Assembly (NCBI GenBank): GCA_947498055.1
Contig: CANMJA010000012.1
Span: 1 to 64,000, forward strand
Reading direction: 5' to 3'
From: an uncultured Tenacibaculum sp.
GTDB lineage: Bacteria; Bacteroidota; Bacteroidia; Flavobacteriales; Flavobacteriaceae
DNA length: 64,000 nucleotides
In this document: positions 38,011 through 46,356 of the stretch, piece after piece
How the letters are laid out: every line of letters starts with the position of its first letter
Position numbering within the stretch: the first letter of the stretch is position 1
Position numbers and translations under genes: made by a program
The notes under the pieces: generated by a model
Told to the model about the DNA's origin: nothing
The model's input: only the letters and a program-made list of their open reading frames with translations
Databases searched by the model: none

Positions 38011-38880
38011 ATGAAATCACAAATAATAACATTCCTTATAAAGTGTCCGGATCAAAAAGGAATTTTAGCTAAAGTTACTAACTTATTTTATAAAGAAGGA
38101 TTTAATATTGTTAGTTGTCAGCAGTATGTAAACGCAAAGGCGAATAGATATTACATGCGAATAAGGGTAAATGCAGAAGATGTTACTATATCTATAAAAG
38201 AATTAGAAAGAAAATTTTCAACATTAGCAAAACCTTTGCAGTGCGAATGGTCTGTGTATTACGAAAGTAAAAAACAAAATGTAGCAATACTAGTTTCACA
38301 CACCAGTCATTGTTTATATGATTTGTTAGAACGACAAAGAGAAGGAAGTATAGATTGTACCATTAAAATGATTATAAGTAATCATGATAAACTACGACCA
38401 ATAGCAGATATGTTCGGTATTCCTTACTACCATTTGCCTGTAACCAAAGAAACCAAAGAAGAACAAGAATCAGAAATAATAAAATTGTTGAAAGAAAATG
38501 AGATAGATTTGGTAGTAATGGCGCGTTATATGCAAATTTTATCAGAAAATTTTATTAACCAATTTACTAGTAAAATTATAAACATACATCATTCGTTTTT
38601 ACCAGCTTTTCAAGGAGCCAATCCATATAAGAGAGCGTATGAAAGAGGTGTTAAGTTAATTGGAGCAACAGCGCATTATGCTACATTAGATTTAGATGAA
38701 GGCCCAATCATAGAACAAGATGTAGAACGAATAACACATGAAAGTACTCCAAAAACCCTCAAACAAATTGGTGCAGATATAGAACGATTGGTACTGGCAA
38801 GAGCAGTAAAATGTCATTTACAACACCAAATTATCGTATCTGAAAATAGAGCTATTGTTTTTCCAGAAGCAGGAGAGTAA
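38011..38880 (+). CDS. purU: Formyltetrahydrofolate deformylase
   Basis: Hydrolyses 10-formyl-THF to formate and THF, balancing the one-carbon pool and feeding formate to PurT. 289 aa. An N-terminal ACT domain (about 5-85: FLIKCPDQKGILAKVTNLF, NIVSCQQYV) precedes the formyltransferase domain with VMARYMQILS, the catalytic INIHHSFLPAF and LDLDEGPIIEQD. Full length and clear. Confidence 0.95.
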   Translation: MKSQIITFLIKCPDQKGILAKVTNLFYKEGFNIVSCQQYVNAKANRYYMRIRVNAEDVTISIKELERKFSTLAKPLQCEWSVYYESKKQNVAILVSHTSHCLYDLLERQREGSIDCTIKMIISNHDKLRPIADMFGIPYYHLPVTKETKEEQESEIIKLLKENEIDLVVMARYMQILSENFINQFTSKIINIHHSFLPAFQGANPYKRAYERGVKLIGATAHYATLDLDEGPIIEQDVERITHESTPKTLKQIGADIERLVLARAVKCHLQHQIIVSENRAIVFPEAGE

Positions 38881-38960
38881 TTAGTATGTAACAATGTTTA
38901 TTAAAAATAAATAAAAATAAAATTTCTTTGTCTAAGAAAAGAGTTTTTAATTAAACTTAG

Positions 38961-38993
38961 ATAACTGATAACTGATAACTGATAACTGATAAC
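38961..38993. repeat. Heptamer tandem array abutting a start codon
   Basis: Four perfect copies of ATAACTG plus ATAAC, ending at the base before the ATG at 38994. A change of copy number would move sequence in the translation start region. Confidence 0.85.
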
Positions 38994-39602
38994 ATGAAAA
39001 TAATTTGTATAGGACGCAATTATGCAAAACACATAAAAGAATTGGCAAATGAAAAACCAGAAAGCCCTGTTGTTTTTTTAAAGCCAGATTCTGCTATTCT
39101 ACCTAAAAAAATGCCTTTTTTTATTCCTTCTTTTTCCAACGAAATACATTATGAAGTAGAAGTATTGGTTAAAATAAATAAGGTAGGAAAACATATTGCG
39201 CCTAAATTTGCTTCTAAGTATTATGATACTATAGGTTTAGGTATAGATTTTACAGCCAGAGATGTACAAGCAAAATGTAAAGAAAAAGGGTTGCCTTGGG
39301 AAAAAGCAAAAGCTTTTGATGGAAGTGCTATTGTTGGAGATTTTTACCCGAAAGAAGATTTTGATTTAGAAAATATATCTTTTCAATTAAAAAAGAATGA
39401 AAATATAGTACAAGACGGTAATACAAAAGCAATGCTTTGGAAAATAGATGAATTAATAAGCCATGTTTCTCAATATTTCACTTTAAAAAAAGGAGATATT
39501 ATTTTTACTGGAACACCAGCTGGGGTTGGTAAAGTAAATGAAAACGATGTTTTAACAGGTGTAATAGAAGGAAAACAAGCTTTTCAAATTAAGGTTAAGT
39601 AA
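38994..39602 (+). CDS. Fumarylacetoacetate hydrolase (FAH) family protein
   Basis: 202 aa, FAH fold. Seen: CIGRNYAKHIKELANEKPESP in the N-terminal region, VFLKPDSAI, the metal ligands in HYEVEVLVKI (Glu-x-Glu), IGLGIDFTARDVQ, the Lys/Asp pocket KAKAFDGSAIVG and FTGTPAGVG. Members hydrolyse or decarboxylate acylpyruvates and related 2-oxo acids; the substrate is not specified by these motifs. Start directly after a heptamer repeat array; the next gene begins 3 nt after the stop. Confidence 0.9.
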   Translation: MKIICIGRNYAKHIKELANEKPESPVVFLKPDSAILPKKMPFFIPSFSNEIHYEVEVLVKINKVGKHIAPKFASKYYDTIGLGIDFTARDVQAKCKEKGLPWEKAKAFDGSAIVGDFYPKEDFDLENISFQLKKNENIVQDGNTKAMLWKIDELISHVSQYFTLKKGDIIFTGTPAGVGKVNENDVLTGVIEGKQAFQIKVK

Positions 39603-39605
39603 AAA

Positions 39606-39899
39606 ATGATAATTTTATTCGTTTTTTTAGGGGTACTCATTAGTATTGGTTTTATATTCAATAACCTAGCTAAAAGGCATAAAAAACAAAGGCTGAAGTA
39701 TATATTATTAGGTGTATTTACTTTTATTTTAGGAGTTACCCTTTATATAGTTTTTTGTATGCTTTTTTGGAGACATTTGTTTACAATAAATAGATACCTC
39801 CATGAATGTTTGTCTTTCTTATTAGGAATTACAATTGCATTAGTAATGTATTTTACCTTAAAAAAAAGATGGAAAAAGACAAGAGAAATTAATAGATGA
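39606..39899 (+). CDS. Small three-helix membrane protein
   Basis: 97 aa of unrecognised family. Three hydrophobic helices are visible, at about 1-19, 32-53 and 65-86, with basic loops between them (KRHKKQRLK) and a basic C-terminus, giving an outside N-terminus by the positive-inside pattern. It begins 3 nt after the FAH-family gene and 40 nt before cinA, so it is probably translated from a shared message. Confidence 0.6.
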   Translation: MIILFVFLGVLISIGFIFNNLAKRHKKQRLKYILLGVFTFILGVTLYIVFCMLFWRHLFTINRYLHECLSFLLGITIALVMYFTLKKRWKKTREINR

Positions 39900-39939
39900 G
39901 ATTGGAAGAGAATCAATTTTTTAATTAGGAACATAATAC

Positions 39940-41181
39940 ATGACAGCAGAAATAATAACGATAGGAGATGAAATTCTCATAGGTCAAATTGTAGACACAA
40001 ATTCGCAATGGATAGGGAAAGAATTAAATAAAATAGGTGTTTCTGTATATCAAATATCTTCTATTCAAGATGAAGAACAACATATTTTAAATGCTTTAAA
40101 AGAGGCTGAAAGTAGGGTAGATATTGTGATTATAACAGGAGGGTTAGGTCCTACAAATGATGATATAACAAAAAAAACATTAGCTACTTATTTTAAAGAT
40201 TTCAAATTAATAACTTATTCGGAAGTTACAGATCATATTAAAAATCTTTTTCAAAAATTTGACGTGCCTTATAATCATGAAGCTCAAAAAGGGCAAGCAA
40301 TGCTACCTTCTAAAGCATCAGTATTACCTAATCGATTAGGTACAGCACCAGGAATGTGGTTTTTTGAGAATAATACAGTTTTTGTTTCTATGCCAGGAGT
40401 TCCTTATGAAATGAAAGGATTGATGACATATGAAGTATTACCAAAAATAAAAGAAGAATTTAAACTTCCTTTTATTATCCACAAAACAATACATACATAC
40501 GGGCAAGGAGAAAGTAGTATCGCTAGTAGAATAGAAGAATGGGAGAATAGTTTACCAAGTTTTATAAAGTTAGCATATCTTCCATCTTTTGGTAAAGTAA
40601 GATTACGACTTTCAGCAAAAGGAATAGATGAACAACATCTTAAAGACACCTTATCTATTGAAGTAGAAAAATTAAAAAAGCTGATTTCTGATATAATTTT
40701 AGGAGATGATGATGAAAGTATTGAAAAACAAGTGGGGAAGCTTTTACAAGCTAAGCAACAAACATTATCTGTAGCAGAAAGCTTAACAGGAGGTAAATTA
40801 GGAGCTACACTAGTAGCTAATGCAGGAGCTTCTTCTTATTTTAAAGGAGGTTTTATAGTATATTCTTCTGAATTAAAACAAGAATTATTAAATATACCAA
40901 AGTCAGTAATAAACAAATATTCGGTTGTAAGTAAGGAGGTTGCAGAGTTGATGGCGATGAATGCTAGAGAAAAATTACAAACGAATTATGCAATAGCTGT
41001 AACAGGAAATGCAGGGCCTACAACAGATGATACCGAAAAAAATGTAGGTGTAGTATATATAGGTATTGCCTCTAAAGAAAATGTAGAAGTTCACGAATTT
41101 AATTTTGGATCTCCAAGAGAAAAAGTAATAAATAGAACCATAAATAAAGCGTTAGAACTATTGGTGAAAAAAATTATATAA
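39940..41181 (+). CDS. cinA: CinA-family protein (competence/damage-inducible, NMN deamidase)
   Basis: 413 aa with both CinA parts. The N-terminal MoaB/MogA-like domain shows AEIITIGDEILIGQIVDTN, VIITGGLGPTNDD and SMPGVPYEM. The C-terminal domain (about 255-413) shows LSVAESLTGGKLGATL, YSSELKQELL and IAVTGNAGP, matching the NMN deamidase domain that recycles pyridine nucleotides. The gene lies upstream of rpmB. Confidence 0.95.
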   Translation: MTAEIITIGDEILIGQIVDTNSQWIGKELNKIGVSVYQISSIQDEEQHILNALKEAESRVDIVIITGGLGPTNDDITKKTLATYFKDFKLITYSEVTDHIKNLFQKFDVPYNHEAQKGQAMLPSKASVLPNRLGTAPGMWFFENNTVFVSMPGVPYEMKGLMTYEVLPKIKEEFKLPFIIHKTIHTYGQGESSIASRIEEWENSLPSFIKLAYLPSFGKVRLRLSAKGIDEQHLKDTLSIEVEKLKKLISDIILGDDDESIEKQVGKLLQAKQQTLSVAESLTGGKLGATLVANAGASSYFKGGFIVYSSELKQELLNIPKSVINKYSVVSKEVAELMAMNAREKLQTNYAIAVTGNAGPTTDDTEKNVGVVYIGIASKENVEVHEFNFGSPREKVINRTINKALELLVKKII

Positions 41182-41197
41182 AATTAACGTTAATATA

Positions 41198-41231
41198 TTT
41201 TGTTTTTTATAGCTAAAAGTTCGTATATTTG
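41198..41231 (+). promoter_or_regulatory. Promoter of the rpmB-rpmG-DUF4295 operon
   Basis: TTTTG (41198-41202), a 21-nt spacer and TATATTTG (41224-41231) match the Bacteroidota consensus exactly. The start codon of rpmB is 38 nt downstream. Confidence 0.85.
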
Positions 41232-41269
41232 CACCTCGTTTAGAAATAACACTAAAAACTGTCAAGAAG

Positions 41270-41509
41270 ATGTCTAGAGTTTGTGAATTAACAGGAAAAA
41301 AAGCAATGGTAGGTAATAACGTATCTCACGCTTTAAACAGAACAAAAAGAAAATTCAACGCTAATTTAATGACTAAGCGTTTTTATATACCAGAAGAAGA
41401 TAAATGGGTAACTTTAAAAGTATCTGCTTCTGCATTAAAGAACATTAATAAAAAAGGAATCTCTGCTGTTATTAAGGAAGCAAGAGCTAAAGGTTTCTTA
41501 ACTAAATAA
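41270..41509 (+). CDS. rpmB: 50S ribosomal protein L28
   Basis: 79 aa, the usual length. [20 protein letters not shown] and [13 protein letters not shown] are characteristic of L28; the C-terminus ends in the basic LTK. First gene of an operon with rpmG and the DUF4295 gene. Confidence 0.97.
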   Translation: MSRVCELTGKKAMVGNNVSHALNRTKRKFNANLMTKRFYIPEEDKWVTLKVSASALKNINKKGISAVIKEARAKGFLTK

Positions 41510-41536
41510 TTCCTTACCAGATAAAATTTTACACAG

Positions 41537-41719
41537 ATGGCAAAAAAAGGAAACAGAGTTCAGGTAATATTAGAGTGTACTGAGCATAAAGCATCAGGGC
41601 AACCAGGAACTTCTCGTTACATTACGACAAAGAATAAAAAGAATACTCCAGACAGAATGGAATTGAAGAAATTCAATCCAATCTTAAAGAAGATGACAGT
41701 TCACAAAGAAATTAAATAA
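41537..41719 (+). CDS. rpmG: 50S ribosomal protein L33
   Basis: 60 aa. Seen: [31 protein letters not shown] and [17 protein letters not shown]. Only one Cys is left (Glu-Cys-Thr-Glu), so the zinc ribbon is absent; this is the zinc-independent form. It is 27 nt downstream of rpmB. Confidence 0.97.
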   Translation: MAKKGNRVQVILECTEHKASGQPGTSRYITTKNKKNTPDRMELKKFNPILKKMTVHKEIK

Positions 41720-41727
41720 GTAGGAAC

Positions 41728-41880
41728 ATGGCAAAGAAATCAGTAGCAACATTACAAACAGGTTCAAAAAGATTAACCAAAGCTATCAAAATGGTAAAAT
41801 CTCCTAAAAGTGGAGCTTATACATTTGTAGAAGCAATTATGGATCCTACACAAGTTAAAGACTTTTTAGCAAAAAAGTAA
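41728..41880 (+). CDS. DUF4295 small protein
   Basis: 50 aa, too short for common ORF filters. It reads MAKKSVATLQTGSKRLTKAI, followed by a basic stretch, then AYTFVEAIMDP and a C-terminus FLAKK. This matches the DUF4295 family, which in Bacteroidota sits between rpmG and ftsY exactly as here. The small, basic composition and the ribosomal neighbours suggest a ribosome-associated protein (inference). It begins 8 nt after the rpmG stop. Confidence 0.9.
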   Translation: MAKKSVATLQTGSKRLTKAIKMVKSPKSGAYTFVEAIMDPTQVKDFLAKK

Positions 41881-41906
41881 TTCTTGTATATACAGTTTAA
41901 AGAAAA

Positions 41907-41937
41907 GCTACTTTCATGTTTGAAAGTAGTTTTTTTG
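41907..41937 (+). terminator. Terminator of the ribosomal protein operon
   Basis: CTACTTTCA-tgtt-TGAAAGTAG followed by seven or more T. It separates ftsY as its own unit. Confidence 0.85.
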
Positions 41938-42057
41938 TTTTAAAAAGGGTACTTTTGAATATAAAAGTCTTACAAGAGTATATTTAATGACAATTTGACT
42001 GTAATTTAAGTATGGTACGATTTTTAACACCTAACCAAATGAACATACTAGTTAACT

Positions 42058-43011
42058 ATGAGTTTTTTTAAAAAAATATTTTCGAAAGAGAAGAAGGAGA
42101 CACTCGATAAAGGATTAGAAAAATCGAAACAAAGTTTTTTTTCTAAACTATCTAAAGCGGTAGCAGGTAAATCTAAGGTAGATGATGATGTTTTAGATAA
42201 TTTAGAGGAGGTATTAGTGTCTTCTGATGTTGGTGTAGATACCACATTAAAAATTATTGATAGAATAGAAGCAAGAGTAGCAAAGGATAAGTATTTAGGA
42301 ACAGAAGAGTTAAATCAAATACTTAGAGAAGAAATTGCGGGTTTACTGTCTGAAACTAATTTAGGAAATGAAACAGAGTTTACAATTCCAGAAAATAAAA
42401 AACCTTATGTTTTAATGGTTGTTGGTGTAAATGGTGTTGGTAAAACAACTACTATTGGAAAGCTAGCTTCTCAGTTTAAAAAGAAGGGATTAAAAGTAGT
42501 TTTAGGAGCAGCAGATACCTTTAGAGCAGCAGCTATAGATCAATTACAAGTTTGGGCAGATAGAGTAGAAGTACCTATTATTAAACAAGAAATGGGCTCT
42601 GATCCTGCTTCTGTAGCTTTTGATACCTTACAATCTGGGGTAAACCAAGGAGCAGATGTTATTATTATAGATACAGCTGGCCGTTTACACAATAAAGTTA
42701 ATTTAATGAATGAATTAACTAAAATTAAACGCGTTATGCAAAAGGTAATTGCAGATGCACCACACGATGTTTTATTGGTTTTAGATGGTTCTACAGGGCA
42801 AAATGCTTTTGAACAAGCAAAACATTTTACTAAAGCAACAGAAGTAACTTCTTTGGCAGTAACAAAATTAGATGGTACTGCAAAAGGTGGAGTAGTAATT
42901 GGTATTTCAGATCAATTTCAAATTCCTGTAAAATATATTGGAGTAGGAGAAGGTATAGATGATTTACAGGTATTTAATAAACATGAATTTGTAGATAGTT
43001 TTTTTAAATAG
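42058..43011 (+). CDS. ftsY: Signal recognition particle receptor FtsY
   Basis: GTPase that docks SRP-ribosome complexes at the membrane. 317 aa: a short N-terminal helical A region (Lys-rich, first 30 residues), an N domain, and the NG domain with P-loop GVNGVGKTTTIGKLA, AADTFRAAAIDQL, DTAGRLHNK and TKLDGTAKGG, closing with IGVGEGIDDLQVF. The short acidic region is normal for Bacteroidota. Confidence 0.97.
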   Translation: MSFFKKIFSKEKKETLDKGLEKSKQSFFSKLSKAVAGKSKVDDDVLDNLEEVLVSSDVGVDTTLKIIDRIEARVAKDKYLGTEELNQILREEIAGLLSETNLGNETEFTIPENKKPYVLMVVGVNGVGKTTTIGKLASQFKKKGLKVVLGAADTFRAAAIDQLQVWADRVEVPIIKQEMGSDPASVAFDTLQSGVNQGADVIIIDTAGRLHNKVNLMNELTKIKRVMQKVIADAPHDVLLVLDGSTGQNAFEQAKHFTKATEVTSLAVTKLDGTAKGGVVIGISDQFQIPVKYIGVGEGIDDLQVFNKHEFVDSFFK

Positions 43012-43034
43012 ATTAGAACTTTTTGACTAATATA

Positions 43035-43070
43035 AAAAAAGCTACTTTCTTTAAAAGAGAGTAGCTTTTA
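43035..43070. terminator. Bidirectional terminator
   Basis: AAGCTACTTTCT-TTAAA-AGAGAGTAGCTT, with one G-U pair on one strand, flanked by A and T runs. Shared by ftsY and the convergent hydrolase gene. Confidence 0.75.
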
Positions 43071-43078
43071 TATATAAA

Positions 43079-44464
43079 CTATTTTTTAGTTATATACTTA
43101 GCAGTTTTGTTAAAGTACATGAGTAGAAAAGTTAGCATTAAAAATAATGCTATTAAAATAATACTATATCCACTTGCAGGGTCAAACTGTAAAGCAGTTT
43201 TTAAATCTACTCCGTTAAGTTTAGGGAAAATATTTATAAAAGTAATACATATAATTAGTCCTAAAATTAAGAATAAATTAGGTAGTATTTTTTTAGAAAA
43301 CTGTATTGGAAATTTTAATCTTTTCCACTTCATAAATTGAAACAAAAAGACAAGTGCCAAAACAAAAGCAATAAAAGGTAAATTTCTATAATATTGGAAA
43401 GATGATTTATTATTAAATTTTTGGTTTAATAGAATGCTTGCAATACCATCAATAATTTCGGCATCAGGAGCTTGGTTTGAGTTAATTAATACGACAATAG
43501 CCTTATTAATAGAAGGCAGTATATACATGCTAGATTCAAAGCTTTTATTTGTCCCGTAATGATAAAATATATCATTAACAATTCGCCATCCAAATCCATA
43601 ATTAGATTTTTTATTTGCAGTAAACAATCGTTTGATAGAATTACTATTTAAAGTAGAATTTGTATTATTATTATAGCTATTCATCAAATTCCTTAAATAG
43701 CTAGACATATCATTTGCTGAACTCGATATTAATCCTGAAGGGATTTCTTGACGATGAAAACTCTTGTTAAATTTTATACTTGGATAGTATAAAAAATATT
43801 GATAACTATCGATCAATTTTGGAGTTATGTTAGCTGATGTATCATCTAAATTCATAGGTTTAGTAATATGAATTTCTAAACATTCTTTATAACTCTTACC
43901 AGTTGTATTTTCGATTATTAAACCTAACAATCTGTAGTTTGCATTAGAATATTCATAACGTAATTCTGAAGAACCAACTAAATCAATTTTTTTTAGTACT
44001 TCAGTGTAATATTGAGTATAATCAAAATCACTATTACTTTCTAAAAAAGTACTTCCTATCTCAGTACTTATTCCAGAAGTATGCTGCAATAAATCCTTAA
44101 TAGTAACCTTATCAGAGATTTTTTTGCTTTTATAAGTAAACCATTTTAAGAATTTATATACAGGATCATTAATATTTAATACCCCTTTTTCTTCCAAAAC
44201 AAGTGTAAGTAATGCAGTAAAAGATTTTGTGTTGGATCCAATTAAGTATTTATCTCCTTTTTTAGCATTTCCAAAGTGTTTTAAGTAAACGGTTTTGTTT
44301 TCATCTGTTATTGCTACAGCTATACTTGGTGAATTGTAATACTCTCTTTTGCTTTTAACGAACTCATTTATTTGATTAATCTTTTTTTGAGAAAGCTCTG
44401 AGTCATTTTGTGAGAATATAGAAATAAAAGTTAAAAAGGATAATAGTAATAAGATAGTTTTCAT
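43079..44464 (-). CDS. Beta-lactamase-like serine hydrolase with C-terminal membrane helices
   Basis: 461 aa. Signal peptide 1-19, then a class C beta-lactamase/penicillin-binding-like domain (about 30-355) with SNTK (nucleophile Ser77, Lys80) and the YSN motif in YEYSNANYRLLG. The final 100 residues have three hydrophobic helices (for instance FLFLILGLIICITFINIF-type segments), so the catalytic part is likely periplasmic and membrane-anchored. The third KTG-type motif is not clear; HYGTNKSFES lies in its place. Substrate unknown; may be an esterase or D-peptidase rather than a resistance enzyme. Confidence 0.85.
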   Translation of the reverse strand: MKTILLLLSFLTFISIFSQNDSELSQKKINQINEFVKSKREYYNSPSIAVAITDENKTVYLKHFGNAKKGDKYLIGSNTKSFTALLTLVLEEKGVLNINDPVYKFLKWFTYKSKKISDKVTIKDLLQHTSGISTEIGSTFLESNSDFDYTQYYTEVLKKIDLVGSSELRYEYSNANYRLLGLIIENTTGKSYKECLEIHITKPMNLDDTSANITPKLIDSYQYFLYYPSIKFNKSFHRQEIPSGLISSSANDMSSYLRNLMNSYNNNTNSTLNSNSIKRLFTANKKSNYGFGWRIVNDIFYHYGTNKSFESSMYILPSINKAIVVLINSNQAPDAEIIDGIASILLNQKFNNKSSFQYYRNLPFIAFVLALVFLFQFMKWKRLKFPIQFSKKILPNLFLILGLIICITFINIFPKLNGVDLKTALQFDPASGYSIILIALFLMLTFLLMYFNKTAKYITKK

Positions 44465-44573
44465 AGAATAAATTAGTTTTTAATTTTTAACGAGCTAAAA
44501 GTATATCTATGAATTTATTTATTATCACTTAAGAGGTGTTTAGGTGTTAAATAACAGTTTTTAGGTGCGAAAT

Positions 44574-45353
44574 TTATATAGCTGAAAGATTATTTTTATA
44601 GTTTTTAGAAATAGGAATTTCTATATGACTAAGAAAAATAGTATTTGAGTCTTTCCAAGATTTAAAGTGTGACGGATTAATTAAATGCGAACGATGTACT
44701 TGTACTAAAAAAGATATCTCTGAGTTGATTTTCTTTAACGATGATCGTATTAATTTCGATTGTATCGTATTATTTTCAATAAAAAACACTTCTACATAAT
44801 TCTGAGACTTGGAAATACATACTAAATCTGCTTTTTTAATTTTTAAAATATCTAATTTATATTCTCCTCTAATAATTAATTTTTCTTCTTCTTTATTCTT
44901 TTCTATAATTTCCACAACTTCCTTCTTATATTCTTCAGGAAGGAATCGGAGTGTTATACTCCTTCCAAAAATAATGATAGGAGTAAAAATAATGGCGGAC
45001 TTTAAAACAGCAATAGAAAATTCATTGAATGTTAAAATGCCATTTAAAAATGGACTTTTGTAATACAAATAGCTAAATATTAAATTTATTAAAAGGAAGA
45101 ATAGAATTGAAAATACCTCAAGAATTATATTCCATTTATAACTTATTTGATAAATTGAATCTTGGACCATTGCTGTAATAAAATAACATATAAAAGCTAT
45201 AAGGCTAAAACCAACACTTAAAAAAGTCCACCAAGAATAATCACCAGTAGTTCCATCAAAGGGTTTTATGTAGAAAGTGAAAACAAAAATCCAAATACAA
45301 ATAAAGAGGCCAACAAAAGTATGATGTTTAAGCGAAGGATTTAGTTTATTCAT
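44574..45353 (-). CDS. Membrane-bound LytTR-domain regulator
   Basis: 259 aa. Four hydrophobic segments occupy about residues 12-32, 42-62, 78-97 and 112-127. The C-terminal LytTR DNA-binding domain (about 160-259) shows KADLVCISKSQNYVEVFFIE, LIRSSLKKI and VQVHRSHLINP. No receiver domain is present, so it would bind DNA from the membrane. Its ATG overlaps the stop of the SH3 lipoprotein gene by 4 nt (ATGA), a sign of translational coupling. Confidence 0.88.
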   Translation of the reverse strand: MNKLNPSLKHHTFVGLFICIWIFVFTFYIKPFDGTTGDYSWWTFLSVGFSLIAFICYFITAMVQDSIYQISYKWNIILEVFSILFFLLINLIFSYLYYKSPFLNGILTFNEFSIAVLKSAIIFTPIIIFGRSITLRFLPEEYKKEVVEIIEKNKEEEKLIIRGEYKLDILKIKKADLVCISKSQNYVEVFFIENNTIQSKLIRSSLKKINSEISFLVQVHRSHLINPSHFKSWKDSNTIFLSHIEIPISKNYKNNLSAI

Positions 45354-46264
45354 TTGGTTTTTTTAGTAATAAAACCATCAAAAACATAACCAATCTTCCA
45401 ATTGTTATCACTATAATTTTCAACTTTAACCCAATTTCCTTTAACTAATTGTAAATCATCGTAAAGTTCAAGCCTATGATCAGTAATTTTTTCAACGATA
45501 ATTTGAGAATTGTAAGGGAATTTATCAATTTTCTTCCCTTTCAAACTAGGTTGATCACGAACAACTAGCCCTTTTTTTGCAGTAACACAATAACTATTAT
45601 TGGTTAATTCTATTTTATCGGTTATTATAAATCCATTCCAAAGTAGCTTTTTATATCTATTAATAGCGTTTAATACTATTTTTGATTGTACATAATTAAA
45701 CGTTTTTTCAATAGCATAAATCGTGTTTTTTTTACCAAATCTATAACTGTATTCTGGCTCTCCACTTTCTACAGCACTATAATCTATATCTGGTAGTGAA
45801 ATATAATTACCATTAGTAGTTTCTAGTATATATTTTTTGGTTATTGAACAACCACATATACATTCATCAATATCTATATAAATAATTCTTTTTACATTAT
45901 CTAAATTATGGTTAGTTATTTCCATTACTTTAGCATCATTGTCATAGGATTCAACATCAACTTTTATTTCTGTAATGATTTCTCCGTTTGCATGTTTAAG
46001 AAAAATTGTTCTTTCAGTATCGGAAAAATCAATATTTTTTTTACCAATCTTTGTTAAATAGAAATCTTTAGAAACAACAGTTTTTTCTTTAATAAAGTTG
46101 TAAACCTCTTTTAATACACGTTTAGGTGCACGCTTTTCTTCTGGTGTTGGTATTTCAGAAATTTTAGGAGCAGTTTTGACCTTTATACTCTCTGCTTTAT
46201 TTCCTGTTTTACAAGAAGTCAATATTAAGAAAAAAAGGATTAGTATTATTTTTTTTTGATTCAT
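45350..46264 (-). CDS. Lipoprotein with bacterial SH3 domain
   Basis: 304 aa from ATG 46264, which places a lipobox (LILTSC) at residues 12-17. The longer open frame starts at TTG 46327 and lacks a signal peptide. Residues 225-300 fit an SH3_3-type domain (VTAKKGLVVRDQPSLKGKKI, NSQIIVEKI, VKGNWVKVENY), often used to bind cell wall peptides. A CICGCS segment in the middle may bind a metal or form disulfides. It is co-transcribed with the LytTR regulator, so a sensory role toward the cell envelope is plausible. Confidence 0.75.
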   Translation of the reverse strand: MNQKKIILILFFLILTSCKTGNKAESIKVKTAPKISEIPTPEEKRAPKRVLKEVYNFIKEKTVVSKDFYLTKIGKKNIDFSDTERTIFLKHANGEIITEIKVDVESYDNDAKVMEITNHNLDNVKRIIYIDIDECICGCSITKKYILETTNGNYISLPDIDYSAVESGEPEYSYRFGKKNTIYAIEKTFNYVQSKIVLNAINRYKKLLWNGFIITDKIELTNNSYCVTAKKGLVVRDQPSLKGKKIDKFPYNSQIIVEKITDHRLELYDDLQLVKGNWVKVENYSDNNWKIGYVFDGFITKKTK

Positions 46265-46356
46265 AACTACATGACTAACATATTCAAATATAGTATATTT
46301 ATACTTTTTCAATGAAAAACTGTACAAAAACTAGTATTTTAAAATTATATTTAATA

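Noticed and set aside
38961..38993. Possible CRISPR array
   Set aside because: Units are 7 nt, contiguous and without spacers; no cas genes are in the window.
46265..46327. Longer form of the SH3 lipoprotein
   Set aside because: TTG start and it would bury the lipobox behind 21 extra residues.
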